From positions 1,271,501 to 1,335,500 of the forward strand of contig WPIO01000057.1 in the NCBI GenBank assembly GCA_009760855.2: 64,000 bases of DNA, given 5' to 3'. The position numbers and the translations under genes are program-made. Source of the stretch: Cristatella mucedo (Eukaryota; Bryozoa; Phylactolaemata; Cristatellidae). The notes beneath the pieces are model-generated. The model searched no databases. It was not told the origin of the DNA and was given only the letters and a program-made list of their open reading frames with translations. This document shows positions 30,084 through 41,135 of this stretch, piece by piece; position 1 is the first letter of the stretch; every line of letters starts with the position of its first letter.

Positions 30084-30900
30084 GCGGACGCCGCTTCCCG
30101 CTGATCCGGTCGTTGTGCTTGCCGTTGGAAGCTATTTATTTTAGCTTTTTGAACAAACTGGGTTAGATCGCTGGCGTTTTCTGGCGGGTAGGGGTGTTTC
30201 TGACCGTATTGGCGGTAGAAGTTGCCATAGAAAGAATGCAGCGGCTAATTTTTGCACTGGAAATTGCCTTAACGGCCAGCCTGCCGGGCCGCGCGTTTTC
30301 GTCACTCCGGCTCGAGCGGTTGAGCGCCACCGGCGAAAGCGAACCGTTCCTAGTCGGCCGAACGTACGCCCGCCGGCCCGGACGCTTCGGTCGAGCGGGC
30401 CGGTTGGCGGCGAGCTATTTTTTCGCAGCTTTTTTTAACAGACCGCGGTCGCCGTAATGGAAGCGAAGCGCTGTCGGCGCCTCAGGTCGTTCGCACATAC
30501 CGACTCGGCCGCCGCGACCCGGCCGATCTTGCATTTATTCGTAGGTTTTACGCGCCGTGGTGCGGCGGTCGCGTCGCACTTACGGGCAAGCCCGTGCCGG
30601 GTCGGTCGCGGACTCGTCGCGTTTGTCCAGGCTGACTATACTTGGGCGTATTTGAAGTGTTTTACGCCCCTCCTTTTTTTTGCTCTCCTCGAGAACTTAA
30701 GCGATCGAGTTGTGCCGCGTGCGACATAGTGGACACCGGAGAGGCCTCGGCCTTACGCGATTGCCGGCCTAACGCCGGACCGTGCCTTACCGGCGAGATT
30801 GGCAGATCGCATGCCCGACCCTCCTTGGGTAGCATGCAGCTAGCTGCAGCTTATGTGCGATTGCAGCAAGCTTATTAGAGCTAGGGGTTTTTCAAACTTA

Positions 30901-32372
30901 TTAGTACGAACGGGTGCAGTAGCGAAGTCGCCGCGTTACCCCGGATGAGAAAAACTGTGATTTCGTAGGCGTCAACTGGCACGCACGCAGGCCCACGCGA
31001 ACCTACCTACACATGCATATGCATCAGACGGCGTCCACTTACGTACTCGTGGTAAAGACCCATGTGATTTAAGCCCAACTTTCTTGACCACTTTGCACGG
31101 TTGCAAATTAGAATGAAGGGCCTATGCTGGAGCATTGGATACATTCTTGTGGCTAGCTATGGTTTGAGAAGCCCGAGCTGGTGCTACATGAATCAAGTAG
31201 GCGAAGTCCATGTTAGTAGGAATGCTTCTTCACCGAACAGGTTTTAAGCTTCCAATTTTATTCTATTCGTAGTTTTGAGTTATCTGTTAAGTGGCTGCCG
31301 CCGAAATTTTCTTTCACATTCTTGTGGCTGATGCCATACGGCTGAAACATCAGCCGTTTTTATTAGCACGAAGCGATAGACGATAGAGAACGCTGCCATT
31401 TCCGTTTGCTAGCTGATTTGGCCACCGACTTCACGGTAGCCGCAAAGATACTTTTCCTAGCCGTGCAGGCCGTCGGTTGCTGATTGAGGTTTGAAAATAA
31501 GAACCTCACATTACCAATGGTTTGTATTAGCTTAGCTTTGAGATTTTTGCCCTCGTCTGATCATTACCTACTAGAGGTGTAGATCAGTGCTAGCTAGGTG
31601 ACAGCTGTGCGATCCGTCGTAGAGTAAATTGCCCATGAATCGGCTACGATTGAGATGCAGCCGTTTATTGTAGGTCTATTGTTCTCCGATTTTATGGCCT
31701 AGTCTTTGTCAGGCCACCAGTCATCGTTGCTAGTAGGATAGTTCAGCGCTCGAGTTTTGGTTTGATCAATTAGTTCTCTTACGGCTCTAAACAATTGTCC
31801 CGGGCTTATGAGAGAGCCTGCTAGAAGTGGTGGGCAAGCTCCCTGCTCTGGTGGGAAGGCAGGCTATTTATGCATCTCAAAAGCTAGCTAACATGCTGGA
31901 ACTGCCGATCGTTCGGAAGTTCAGCAAAAGCCAGGCTACCTGATTCTACCAATACTGCTGGCACTGCCACTCTCTCGTAGCATCAGCACTTCGTTGAATG
32001 ACCAGCAATCTTGCACGATCCACGTGGTAGAACCAGTTTTTTCTTTTCTCACTGAAGGCTTCTTTGCGAGCGCGGCCGGAAGCTCAGTCCCATTTCCCAT
32101 GCATACGCTGCCTTCAGCACGAGAGCCGAGAGTAATTTTGGCAAGAGCTTTTGCAAGTGCTTCCCTCCCCATTTTTCCGAATTTTTTAAAGACACGTCTG
32201 CCATCCTGTCTCCACTGCGTCGCCTAATGTGAGTTTGCCCTCGTGACGTGTCTTTTAAAAAATTCCTTTGGCAGCTCTGTTCGGTTATGTGCAGCAAATT
32301 GCTGGCGCTTTGGTGTCGTGCTCACTCAAAGAATCTAGCGGCGGCGGTAACCCTGCGAGTTTCTGGCTTTGC
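30901..32372. other. NRF1 upstream or leader intron, no exon resolved
   Basis: Mixed-composition DNA without recognised repeats. The overlapping open frames at 31936-32297 match no family. An inverted repeat lies at 32179-32265. Confidence 0.4.
32179..32265. repeat. 20-bp inverted repeat with 46-nt loop
   Basis: GAATTTTTTAAAGACACGTC (32179-32198) pairs with GACGTGTC...AAATTC (32245-32265), with only one extra A in the right arm. The spacer is 46 nt. It lies about 110 bp before the acceptor of the first NRF1 coding exon. Confidence 0.75.
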
Positions 32373-32404
32373 AGAGCTTTATTAGCCGAGAGAAGGTCCC
32401 GATA

Positions 32405-32594
32405 ATGAACTCCCACTCATCCCTGTCTAGTCAGATGCAGGCGTACAACAATTCCTCGGCTGCTGTTGGCTCTGGTATGAGTGACGATATGAGCGAGGAT
32501 GAAGACGACGACAGCTCTCCTGACACGTTCGATGAGGGTGACCTCATGACCTCAGATATGGCCGACGACGTTCAGGCTCAGCTGGCAGCTGCAG
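32405..32594 (+). CDS. NRF1: NRF1 coding exon 1
   Basis: The acceptor GGCTTTGCAG at 32365-32374 precedes a 30-nt leader and the ATG. It encodes an acidic Ser/Asp-rich start and QAQLAAAG, matching human AHLAAAG. The donor GCAG|GTAAAC gives phase 1. Confidence 0.9.
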
Positions 32595-35500
32595 GTAAAC
32601 TCGCCCGTGAGAGTGACGTGCTTGGTTTCGATGAGTGCAACCGAGCCGAGTCAGTATGAGGCCTGTTTTTGAACAAGTCAAGAGATAATACTGAGTGAGT
32701 TGATTAAAGACGTAATGGTTATCATTGCCATCATCACTAGTAACACTCAAAGTTGATGTCTTTGTCGGCAGACCGCTATCCATCCAGTATCGGGAGCGGC
32801 TTCTTTTTACTTACGCTGTTCTTTACCATTTTTTTAACATCAATCTTTGCGACCTGTTATACTTTTGCCTACTAATCTACAGATAGGCAGCTTTGATTCG
32901 AAAAGAGCTGCAAAGATAGTGCTGATAAATCGTAACGGTTGCAGTTTAGCATCCACATCGATTTGTGAGGCCTCAAGTCTTCTATTGGGGAAAGTGGTTT
33001 GTAATACCCTTTGAACTGGCTGTCATTCGGTCAGTGCTGTAGGGTCCATATTTTAATAAGTATAGCATCGGTTCGCTATTGGTTACAGTTGGCTATCGGT
33101 ACTGCCTGGCAAGCAGTTTAAGCAGTTGGCTTCAGGGCAGAGGTGGTTGGCTGGAGGGGCGGGCTGGGTAGCAGACCGTAGGTGGCTGGCCAGCGATTTG
33201 GAGCAGCGGATCTGCATGGGTCGCCAAAGAATTTTTTGACTAGTGAGAAGGCGGTTTAAGCGGCTGGTGCTGCCGAGTTTTGAGCCTGCAACCCTGTTTG
33301 TGTGGTTCTCTGTTGACAGCGATGGACACGGTGTGATGGACTAAGGAGCACTTCTAAGCGAGGCTTTAATCAATTTATATTTTTGTAGCAAGTCTAGTTT
33401 GCAGGTAGTTACATCTTGACCTTAGCCAAGACACATGATGTGATGTTGTTGTCTTGTGAGCATGATCGTGGATCGGCTGATTTAACGAGCTAATTTGATT
33501 GGCATCCTGCCGCTAAATCTCTAATAGCCACAAATATTTATATAGTAACCGAATTGGCAAATTAAAACCAATTATACATTCTGCCGAGCGCCGAGCACTC
33601 GCATGGGGTTGGAAGTAAGAGGATGCGTGATTGTCGAAATTATTATAAAAAAATAAATGCATTTAGGGTTGCATATTGTTGTGGCTATTTTGCTAACCCA
33701 ATGCACCATGATGAGCACATGGACTGAGCTCATCATGGTTCTGTAGGCTTGGGTTTGACTGCCGCTTTGCTTTGACTTAGCTTTGTTTGATTTAGATTCT
33801 GGCTGCCTAGCTCTTGCTATGAGGCCACGTGTGAGCAGCTTTGTTCAGAAAAGCTGCTTTCATAAATGGCCATTCATCAACTTTGGTATCTTCCAGTCGT
33901 ACGACGAACGTAGTTGCTACTACTAGTAGGGCTAAGACCACTTACTTCCCAATAACAGGCCGTAGTTGCCATATGCAATTACCGCGAAAGCATGGCTGCA
34001 TATCTAAATGTTTCCAATATTTCCAAACCACTCGATGTGACTGAGAATTAGCATATTTGAGGAAGGTATATTGAATGTCACTGTAGTAATAAACGACTAG
34101 CTTCCATTTTAGAACTAGTTTGGGTTATTTAGAGGCCTGGAGGGCCTTAATTGTAGGCGCGTGTGTTTGCTTGACTCGCCGCCCATGTCTGCGTGCGTGT
34201 AAGCATGTAATGTACAAGGAATGCGAGCGTAGGCGAGCGTAGGAGTGAAGCGGTATGCTCGTCTATGTCTGCGTGCTTGCTCCCTGCTCGAGTCCATGTG
34301 AAAAATCACTCTGCCTTGGGGTCATTTCAGCTGCCTTGGCCGTTGGTTGTGCAGCCGGCCGCCTTTATGCAGCCCTGTTACGCCAGCCAACGATTGCAGT
34401 GGGGGGGGGGAGGAAGACAAATTCATCAAAAATTATTACATCAAAATCAATATATTAAAAACTAATTCATCAAAACTTAATTCATCTAACATCTTTTATT
34501 GCAAAAGTGCAGTTCAGTTGCTATAACCTGTTCTTGATGGGAGACGCAGGTAAGAGTAGACGAGTGCTGTTTCGCCGAAAGCATCTGCTGAATACTCGTC
34601 TATTGAAGCCCGAGCTAAGGTAAATGTGTGCCGTTTCATTAAACTTCGCTCACAAAGATCAGATAAAGTTGAAGGTAAAAATACCAAAAATGGGGCAATT
34701 TTGCATTTAAAATAACTTTTGAGTAGTTAAATTTTGGATGAATTGCCTTTTTGGTGAATTAATTTTTGACAAATTAATTATTGATTAATTCGCCTAGAAC
34801 CATTGCAATGGTCTGGCGTGGCTGTGGTAACAGGTACCATGTGGCTGCATTGCTAACGCTCAGTGTCATGCTGGCGTGTCAGATAGCCGCTGCCCTCTGC
34901 CAACCGCTAGCTCTTTCCATAGGACCCATAGGTGTTGCGGCTGCAGCGTGCATCGCCACCGGAAAGAGGCGCAAGCGTCCTCACACGTTCGAGACCAACC
35001 CGTCGATCCGGAAGAGGCAGCAGACAAGACTGATCAGGTATGGAATGCCGTATCCTACACAGCAGCCCTTTCCCCCACCACTTCCTTTAAAGTGGCCGTG
35101 ACAGCGATCAGCTGCCCTGCCGGCCATGCCGCTTGACTGGTCCAGTTTCGGTGGCTGGCACAGCGTGTCCTTGACCTGGACTGACAATAGCTCGGCGTAT
35201 TCGGGTCTATTTAGGCGCCGCTTCCTTCGTCTGCCTGCTGTAGCTGTCGTCCTCTCTCATTGCAGGAAGTTGCGTGCCACCATCGAGGAGTACACCACCA
35301 GGGTAGGCCAGCAGGCCATCATTTTGGCCGTCACGCCCGGCAAGTCGGCCACCAGTGGCCAGTCGTTCAAGGTGTTTGGTTCGCAGCCTCTCGAGAACGT
35401 GGTAGGTGGAGCTTTCCGGCCTCACTGCTGCTGCTGCTGCGCCTCCCTCCTGCTGCTGCAAAAAAGAGAGAGAGAGAGAGGAGAGGAGAGTCAGCAGGCA

Positions 35501-38500
35501 GTGTTGCCGTGAGAGAGAGTGGGCAAAGAGATTTCCACATGCTGCCCTTTTCCTCTCGCCTGGCCGGGCCAGTGGTTTTTGCTCGGGGGGGGGGGGGGCT
35601 CGTGCTCGTCTCGCTTGCCCCCTCCCGTGCTGTCCAGCGTGTCCCCCCATCTCGGGACGCACGGACGGCATGCGTCCTCCTCTGCTCCTGCAGGTGCGCA
35701 ACTGTCGATCGACGATCATGAACGAGTTAGAGCAGGTGCTGGCACAGCAGGCGCCGAACAGTCGCAACGACACGAGCAACATGTACGAGCTGCCACCGCT
35801 AATTGTCGACGGCATTCCGACCCCGGTGGACAAGATGACCCAGGTGATGCCAGTTTCGCCTGCTGCTGCCGCTGCTGTGCCCTGCCAACCCACCGTCTCC
35901 TCTCGCTGCTGCCCGCTTATGAACTCGAATCCATTGTATTCAGACTTATGGCAAAAAGCGAAGAGCTCGTCATGAGGCAAAAAAAGTCGGAGCGTATGGC
36001 TCGACCGGCTTAGGTCGCGCCATGCTGTGTGAGTGGTGGCGCTAGCCGGCAGTTAGAGATTGCAACGACTGAATAGCTAGCAGCAATCACTCGCGAATGT
36101 TTCTAGATACAAGCTGTCCCTCGGCCGATTTTTTGCTTTGTTGCGAGCTAAAATTTGGGTTGCCAGTCAGCTTCAGATACTCCACGGCTCGTTGCTGCCG
36201 CAAAGCCGGCAGCAGCGACCTGACTATCTCCCTACCGAGTTGATGCGCCATACTCCCTGTGGTTACTCGGGCACATAAAGGTACGGCAGCAAACCATGTT
36301 CTGTTGCAAGACACTACCCTACGACCTGAGTGTGACGCCAAGCACAGGCCTGTTGGTTCGCTCCCAGACAGACTCGAGCGAGTCATCGTGGTGCTTGGAC
36401 GCACAAGCTAGCCAGGCTCCGGTATAAAATCCGACTAGGGCAGGAACAACTAAGTACACACTGTACTATATTTAGGAAATTTTATAATATGTTATATAAT
36501 ATATAATATAATATATTGCATAATTGATGACAATCGGCACGACCGCGTAAAGGTCAGCCAATAAACTGAATTCGGAGAAAGCCCGGCAAAAGGGCAAAAA
36601 TCGGCGAGTAAGATTCAGATATTTATTTCAGCCGTTCTTCTCTAACTTTATTAGCATCTCCAAGTTAGTCCTGTAGATTAAGGTTAACAAAACCCGTTTA
36701 TTGCAAGACATTGTATTGTTTTTAAAACAATATTCGTTATTTATAAGTACATTTTTTAATTTAAAAACAACAAATCGCAGTTTTCTTGGGGGTCCGGAAC
36801 AGATTAGGGACATTTCAATTCATCTCAATAGGGAAAATCGATTTGAAATACGAGTAATATCTGTAATAATAATAATAATATAATAGTAGTAATATAAATA
36901 AATAGTATAAATAGTAATGAGTTGCGTGCTCGGGCTCGGAACCAACTAAACTACGAGGTACCACTGTACAGGCAGCCGCTTAATCATTGTTTTGCGAAAA
37001 GTAGGGAACATCGATTCTGAGCGTGCCTGTGTGACGGTTTTTAGCATGCCATTGCCCTCTGGGCTATTTTGCAGCACTGTGACTGTGGCTGTCTGCTATG
37101 CGCCTCTCGCTTACTTCAGCACGCTTTCCGTTGCGCAGGCTCAGCTCAGAATGTTCATACCCGAAATGCTCAAGTACTCGACTGGACGTAGCAAGCCCGG
37201 ATGGGGAAAGATGGAATGCCGTCCCACTTGGTGGCCCGGCGACCTGCCGTGGGCTAATGTGCGCTGCGACGTTCGGAGTGAAGACGACAAGAAACGGGTA
37301 CGAGCGATTGCATTCCAACGGTTTTGATTGTGCGAAAAAGTCGCACGCGTTCGGGCAGGAGGGAGGGGAAAGACAGAGAGGAGAGAAAAACTAGTAAGTT
37401 CCAGTCTGGCTTTAGAACTAATCACTCCACATAGTCAGCATTGCTTAGGGTGTACAACGACCTACTTAGGAATGCAGACATAGGTAGTGTCTCTGCTTGT
37501 TTTGCTCGATCCTTTAGCAGCTTTTGATGCTATCGATCACAAAGTTCGTCTAGAGCACCTCTCATCTCGCCTGGGCATAACTGGCACTGCTCTGCAATGG
37601 GTCAGGTCCTATCTCAGAGGGAGACTCCAGTGTATTAATGTGAATGGACAAAGATCATCCGAGGTGCCTCTGAAATATGGGGTACCTCAGGGCTCCGTGC
37701 TAGGTCCGTTTCTTTTCACGATTTATACTCTCCCTGTTGCTGATGTGATTGCCAAGCACAATCTAGGCTTTCACTTCTATGCGGATGACACTCAGTTGTA
37801 CCTTTGCTTTGATCCCTCCCAGCCTTCGAGCACCTCGAATTCTCTCAACTCACTTGCTGCATGTATTGATGACATCCGCACATGGATGGCAGCAAATTTT
37901 CTAAAACTAAACGATGATATAACTAACTTACTAGTTATGGGCAAATCCAGTGTGATTCAGAAATTGGAAAGGCTGACACTCTAAATGGGCTCTGCCAGCA
38001 TATCTCCTGTTGAATCAGCACGAAATCTAGGTGTCATGTTCCAAAGTGACCTCTCGTTAGACGACCACACCAGCTCCACAATCAAGTCTGCCTACTTGCA
38101 GCTACATAACATTGCTAAAATTCGGGCTTGTTTAGATAAGGATGCCACGTCTAAGTTGGTCCATGCATTCGTGACATCCAGTCTTGACTTCTGCAACTCA
38201 CTGCTTGCTGGCCTACCTCCATGTGCAATCAGGCGATTACAGCAGGTGCAAAACTTCGGAGCTAGGCTTGTCTGTCGTGAGCGGCGCAGTTACATCACAC
38301 CACTTCTCGCCGACCTGCACTCACTACCAGTCAAGCAACGGATCGACTTCAAGGTTTTGTCACTCACTTTTAGGTTACTTCATTCTTTGGCTCCAGCCTA
38401 TCTCTCAGATTTACTCCCCCACCAGGCCCAGCTTCGTACCACCCGCTTTTCGGAATCCAACAGTTTACCAATACCTCGTAAAAACCTCAAATCCATTGGA

Positions 38501-40561
38501 GACCGTGCACTTAGTTCGTATGCTCTCAAAGCCTGGAACTCACTCCCGACTAGCGTCAGAGCATCCCCTGATTTAACCACATTTAAAAAGAGCTTGAAAA
38601 CACCTACTTAAGACAGCATTTAGTGGGTCCCTGTGATTCGTCCTTCATGTGCTTATGCGGGCTGACACTGTGCATGCTGCCTCTAACCACATGTGCATGC
38701 TTACCCTGTGCACGTCACCCCTAACCATGTTATTCATGTTGTTTATCAAGCATGATATTATTCACCAATTAATAATAATAAATAATATAATAAAATAATA
38801 TAATAATAATAATATATACTATATAATATATAATAATATAATATATAATAAAATAATCGCGTTTGCCTTTGCAGCAAATGTAAAGCGCCTAGAAAGAGAT
38901 TGAGTTCCTTGAGGGCGCTTTATCAAGTGCATTATTATCATTACTATTATTATTATTACAAGAGAGTAATTGAAAAATTGAGTGTGGCAGCCTGTCTTCC
39001 TGTAGACACCATTCGCTCTGCCCTGACTCAACGCAGCCTCGTCGTTCGCCTTGTTGACCTCAATAAGGTGTCGAAGTTTTATTAGAGTTTTAGCCTTGAT
39101 GAGCAGCGGGCAGAGGGCCGGAGCCGTGCGGGTGCTCGCTCACTCGGCACCGCGCGCTCTTCCTCGCTGCAGGTATCGTGGACGCACGCTCTCCGGACTA
39201 TCGTACGGAACTGCTACAAGCATCATGGCCGCGAGGACCTGCTGCCGGCATTCGACGACACTCAGCCTCAGCCGTCCACGTCACAACAGTTCGAACAGCA
39301 GCAGACGTTGATGCAGACGATCAGCAATCCCGACGGCTCTCTTTCCATAATACAGATCGACACGGGCGCTGGCGTGGCTCACCAGCTCGGTCCCGGGCAT
39401 CAGCTGGTGACGCTAGCCGACGGCACTCAAGCAGCAGTCATACAAGCGGTAAGCTGCCTGCCGGGCAAGTGTTCTTGCCCCTTCCGCCGTCAACCCCTTC
39501 TCCCCCGAACACGAGTCGTAAGAGCCAGATTCCTCCGGCCAGCTTGAGGCTCACAATGATATTATGTAAGGTCGAGGAAAACGCTTGCAAGCCGCGCTTT
39601 AAATAATTATTAAATGCAGCCAAAAATTTAGCGAATTTAACGGATTTAATGAAAAGCAACGCGCACGAACGTTTTTTGTAAGAGAACCGAATCGCTATCC
39701 CAGGTGTTTCGCGGCTCCGTCCGCGCAAAAGAAACGATTGCGAAGGGTTAACATGCACGTTAAAGCTGTGTCGTTTGGGCACTATCTCCGGAATCCCTGT
39801 CGGATGTCGAGCCTCTCGAACCTGCTCGCTGCGAGACAGACGCACGCGCAGGGGGCAGGCAGGGCAACAGCTCCCAAGCTGTAAGATTGTGTGTGGCACC
39901 TACTAAGGAGGTGCTAGTCAGCAGCGCCTCACGGATATATAGTAGGCAAACGGGCTGCAGCAGCGGCGAGCCTGCTTTCGTCCGTGTAGCCGTCGAAGCT
40001 TCGAGTGGCGACCTACTTCGAAGCTTCGAGACGCGAAGGGGGCGGGCAGCAGCTCGCTCGGTCGCTCGCATTCGGGCTGTCCTGCTTGCAGCTGCCTCAC
40101 CACACTCTGCACGAAGCCAGCCAAGCCGCCAAGACTCTAGCCGAAGCCACCAACCAGCCTGTGACCGTTGAGATCTCCGACCACGCCACCATCGCCGCCG
40201 TCTCCGAAGCCACCATGGGAGCCGACGGCCAGCTACTTTTACCCGACAGCGGTAAGCGCCGGCCGCTCATGCTGCCCTCGTCTGTCGAGCTGCTTCGAGT
40301 CCGCTCGTGGGGCCTTCGCAGGCACGCCTCTGCCTTGTCTGTCCTGCCCGCCCTGCCACCTTCCCGTAAGTCTGCTTACTTACGTGGTTTTCGGTTGCAG
40401 GGGGGCGACAGCTTATCGTCCCGATGGCCGTCTACAATCGAATGCTTGGCACAATCTCCTCGCTGGAAGGCGGAGCCACTCTACATCTGGTCCCCAAGCA
40501 GGAACATGACATTCCTGTGGCTGGCCAAGCGGTGGAAGTCATGACAATTACTCAGCGCTAG
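32405..40561 (+). CDS. NRF1: Nuclear respiratory factor 1 (eight coding exons)
   Basis: NRF1 (sea urchin P3A2, fly EWG) is a nuclear transcription factor that binds GCGCATGCGC-type sites as a dimer and activates genes for mitochondrial biogenesis and other housekeeping functions. Exons 32405-32594, 34923-35037, 35266-35401, 35694-35843, 37139-37297, 39173-39448, 40092-40251 and 40401-40561 join in phase to 448 residues, against 503 in human. Visible parts are an acidic Ser/Asp-rich N-terminus, the nuclear localisation cluster KRRKRPH, then the conserved DNA-binding/dimerisation region (motifs EEYTTRVGQQA, LPPLIVDGIP, FIPEMLKYSTGR, PWANVR, NCYKHHGRED). A Gln/Thr-rich activation region follows, and the C-terminus carries the GQAVEVMT motif close to the human end. 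The ATG at 32405 is the first after a good acceptor and has A at -3. Introns hold LINE-A and other repeats. Confidence 0.97.
32595..34922. other. NRF1 intron 1
   Basis: No exon was missed, since flanking exons join in phase within a conserved AAGP motif. It contains a 12-bp perfect inverted repeat (ACCATGATGAGC at 33705-33716 with its complement at 33728-33739) and a fold-back element at 34413-34795. Confidence 0.6.
34413..34795. repeat. Candidate fold-back (MITE-like) element
   Basis: The left end repeats AATTCATCAAAA-type units three times. The right end carries their complements (GGATGAATTGCC, GGTGAATTAATTTTTGAC, GATTAATTCGCC). The interior has a perfect 9-bp inverted repeat, TAGACGAGT/ACTCGTCTA, at 34557-34602. 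There is no coding sequence. The ends are AT-rich, so chance contributes. Confidence 0.45.
34923..35037 (+). CDS. NRF1: NRF1 coding exon 2 (nuclear localisation)
   Basis: The acceptor is CTTTCCATAG|GACCC and the donor ATCAG|GTATGG, phase 2. It encodes ATGKRRKRPHTFETNPSIRK, the near-invariant basic segment at the start of the NRF1 DNA-binding region. Confidence 0.96.
35266..35401 (+). CDS. NRF1: NRF1 coding exon 3
   Basis: The acceptor is CATTGCAG|GAAG and the donor AACGTG|GTAGGT, phase 0. It encodes KLRATIEEYTTRVGQQAI and FKVFG...LENV, highly conserved in the family. Confidence 0.96.
35694..35843 (+). CDS. NRF1: NRF1 coding exon 4
   Basis: The acceptor is CTCCTGCAG|GTGCGC and the donor ACCCAG|GTGATG, phase 0. 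It encodes ELPPLIVDGIPTPVDKMTQ; the preceding linker is less conserved than the rest. The upstream intron has a 13-G run and a short GA tract. Confidence 0.95.
35844..37138. other. NRF1 intron 4
   Basis: No additional exon is needed by phase or homology. AT-rich runs lie at 36475-36530 and an AAT-rich patch at 36860-36915. No known mobile element was recognised. Confidence 0.6.
37139..37297 (+). CDS. NRF1: NRF1 coding exon 5
   Basis: The acceptor is CGTTGCGCAG|GCTCAG and the donor AAACGG|GTACGA, phase 0. It encodes AQLRMFIPEMLKYSTGR, then a Trp-rich GWGKMECRPTWWPGD and PWANVRCDVR, the most conserved block of the DNA-binding region. Confidence 0.97.
37393..38965 (+). mobile_element. LINE-A, 5'-truncated, in NRF1 intron 5
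   Basis: This is the best LINE-A copy. Its frame at 37487-37984 has LLDPLAAFDAIDH, GVPQGSVLGPFLFTIYTLP and the catalytic YADDTQLYL of reverse transcriptase. One frameshift near 37975 leads into a second frame at 37985-38611 (LDFCNSLLAGLP, LPVKQRIDFKVL, YALKAWNSLP). The 3' UTR, stem-loop (38880-38930) and (ATT)n follow. It is in the same direction as NRF1. The motifs indicate an L2/CR1-type non-LTR element. The endonuclease part is absent, which is usual 5' truncation. Confidence 0.93.
39173..39448 (+). CDS. NRF1: NRF1 coding exon 6
   Basis: The acceptor is TCGCTGCAG|GTATCG and the donor CAAGCG|GTAAGC, phase 0. It encodes VSWTHALRTIVRNCYKHHGR, then a Gln-rich linker and ISNPDGSLSIIQI, matching the human SNPDGTVSLIQV motif that opens the activation region. 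Confidence 0.95.
39449..40091. other. NRF1 intron 6
   Basis: No repeat or exon recognised. A short inverted CGAAGCTTCGA-type palindrome lies near 39995-40030 (GAAGCTTCGAG appears twice). Confidence 0.5.
40092..40251 (+). CDS. NRF1: NRF1 coding exon 7
   Basis: The acceptor is CTTGCAG|CTGCCT and the donor ACAGCG|GTAAGC, phase 1. It encodes alternating Ala/Thr-rich helices (ASQAAKTLAEAT, ATIAAVSEATMG) like the human AVATLAEATLQG repeats. Confidence 0.9.
40401..40561 (+). CDS. NRF1: NRF1 terminal coding exon
   Basis: The acceptor is TCGGTTGCAG|GGGGGC. It encodes QLIVPMAVYN and ends with GQAVEVMTITQR and TAG; the human protein ends with a GQAVEVVTLEQ motif. Confidence 0.94.
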
Positions 40562-40914
40562 ACCGGCTGGCTGCCCGGCGGTCACGTGGTGACGTCCACT
40601 CAGCAAGCAGCACAGCTGCCGGGCGACCTTGCCGTTGACAGGTCTCTTGGTTTTTCTGCCTTTTGGACGAGTGTATTTATTGACGTTTGTGCACTGGAGG
40701 GGAGTGGCCAGCATGAAGCTGCTATAATAGCAGCATGAGTGGCCCCCTCCTCGATGCAGCTGCTTTACTCCCAGTCGAGTCTTGGGGGGGGGGGTGACCG
40801 GCCGAAATGTCGGTCAGAGCTGACGGGTCGTCAGCGGCCAGGAGCCGTCACGGCGGCGGCTGCGTGGTCTCTGTGCAGTTTTAAGATCGGTGGGCGCGAT
40901 GTCGCAATTATTGC

Positions 40915-40916
40915 AG

Positions 40917-40971
<55 letters not shown>

Positions 40972-40975
40972 CATA

Positions 40976-41024
<49 letters not shown>

Positions 41025-41037
41025 GTACGTGTGTGTG
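40915..41037 (+). repeat. (AT)n/(GT)n compound microsatellite
   Basis: AT repeats broken by two GT blocks (about 40941-40953 and 41029-41041). It falls in the predicted NRF1 3' UTR. Confidence 0.95.
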
Positions 41038-41103
41038 TGTACATGTAAAACTATATATAGCACTTTTCTTACAAGCACACCGTTAAGTAAGTTATAGTGT
41101 GCG

Positions 41104-41109
41104 AATAAA
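41104..41109 (+). terminator. NRF1: Putative NRF1 polyadenylation signal AATAAA
   Basis: This is the first canonical plus-strand AATAAA after the NRF1 stop, giving a 3' UTR of roughly 560-580 nt. Confidence 0.55.
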
Positions 41110-41129
41110 GATTTCATAAGAAGATGAGT

Positions 41130-41135
41130 TTTATT
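41130..41135 (-). terminator. AHCYL1: Putative AHCYL polyadenylation signal AATAAA
   Basis: TTTATT on the plus strand is AATAAA on the minus strand, about 820 nt after the AHCYL stop. It faces the NRF1 signal 21 bp away. Another minus-strand AATAAA lies at 40676-40681. Confidence 0.5.

Larger units (their letters stand above)
29941..30900 (+). promoter_or_regulatory. NRF1: Putative NRF1 CpG-rich promoter
   Basis: A CG-rich block about 1.5-2.5 kb before the first coding exon of NRF1 contains a YY1-type CCGCCATTTTG (29965-29975) and two NRF1-type palindromic sites. This combination is common in TATA-less housekeeping promoters. No TATA box was noticed. The transcription start and the 5' non-coding exon are not resolved. 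An acceptor at 32373-32374 in front of the coding exon implies an upstream leader exon, which could lie here. Confidence 0.55.

Noticed and set aside
29980-30900. Possible coding frames in the CpG-rich block upstream of NRF1
   Set aside because: Frames are moderately long because stops are rare in GC-rich DNA. There is no homology to NRF1 or other families, so promoter sequence is the better explanation.
35585-35597. 13-G run (others near 5185, 34392, 40784) as G-quadruplex elements
   Set aside because: Each is a single homopolymer without the four-tract pattern, and may partly be sequencing slippage.
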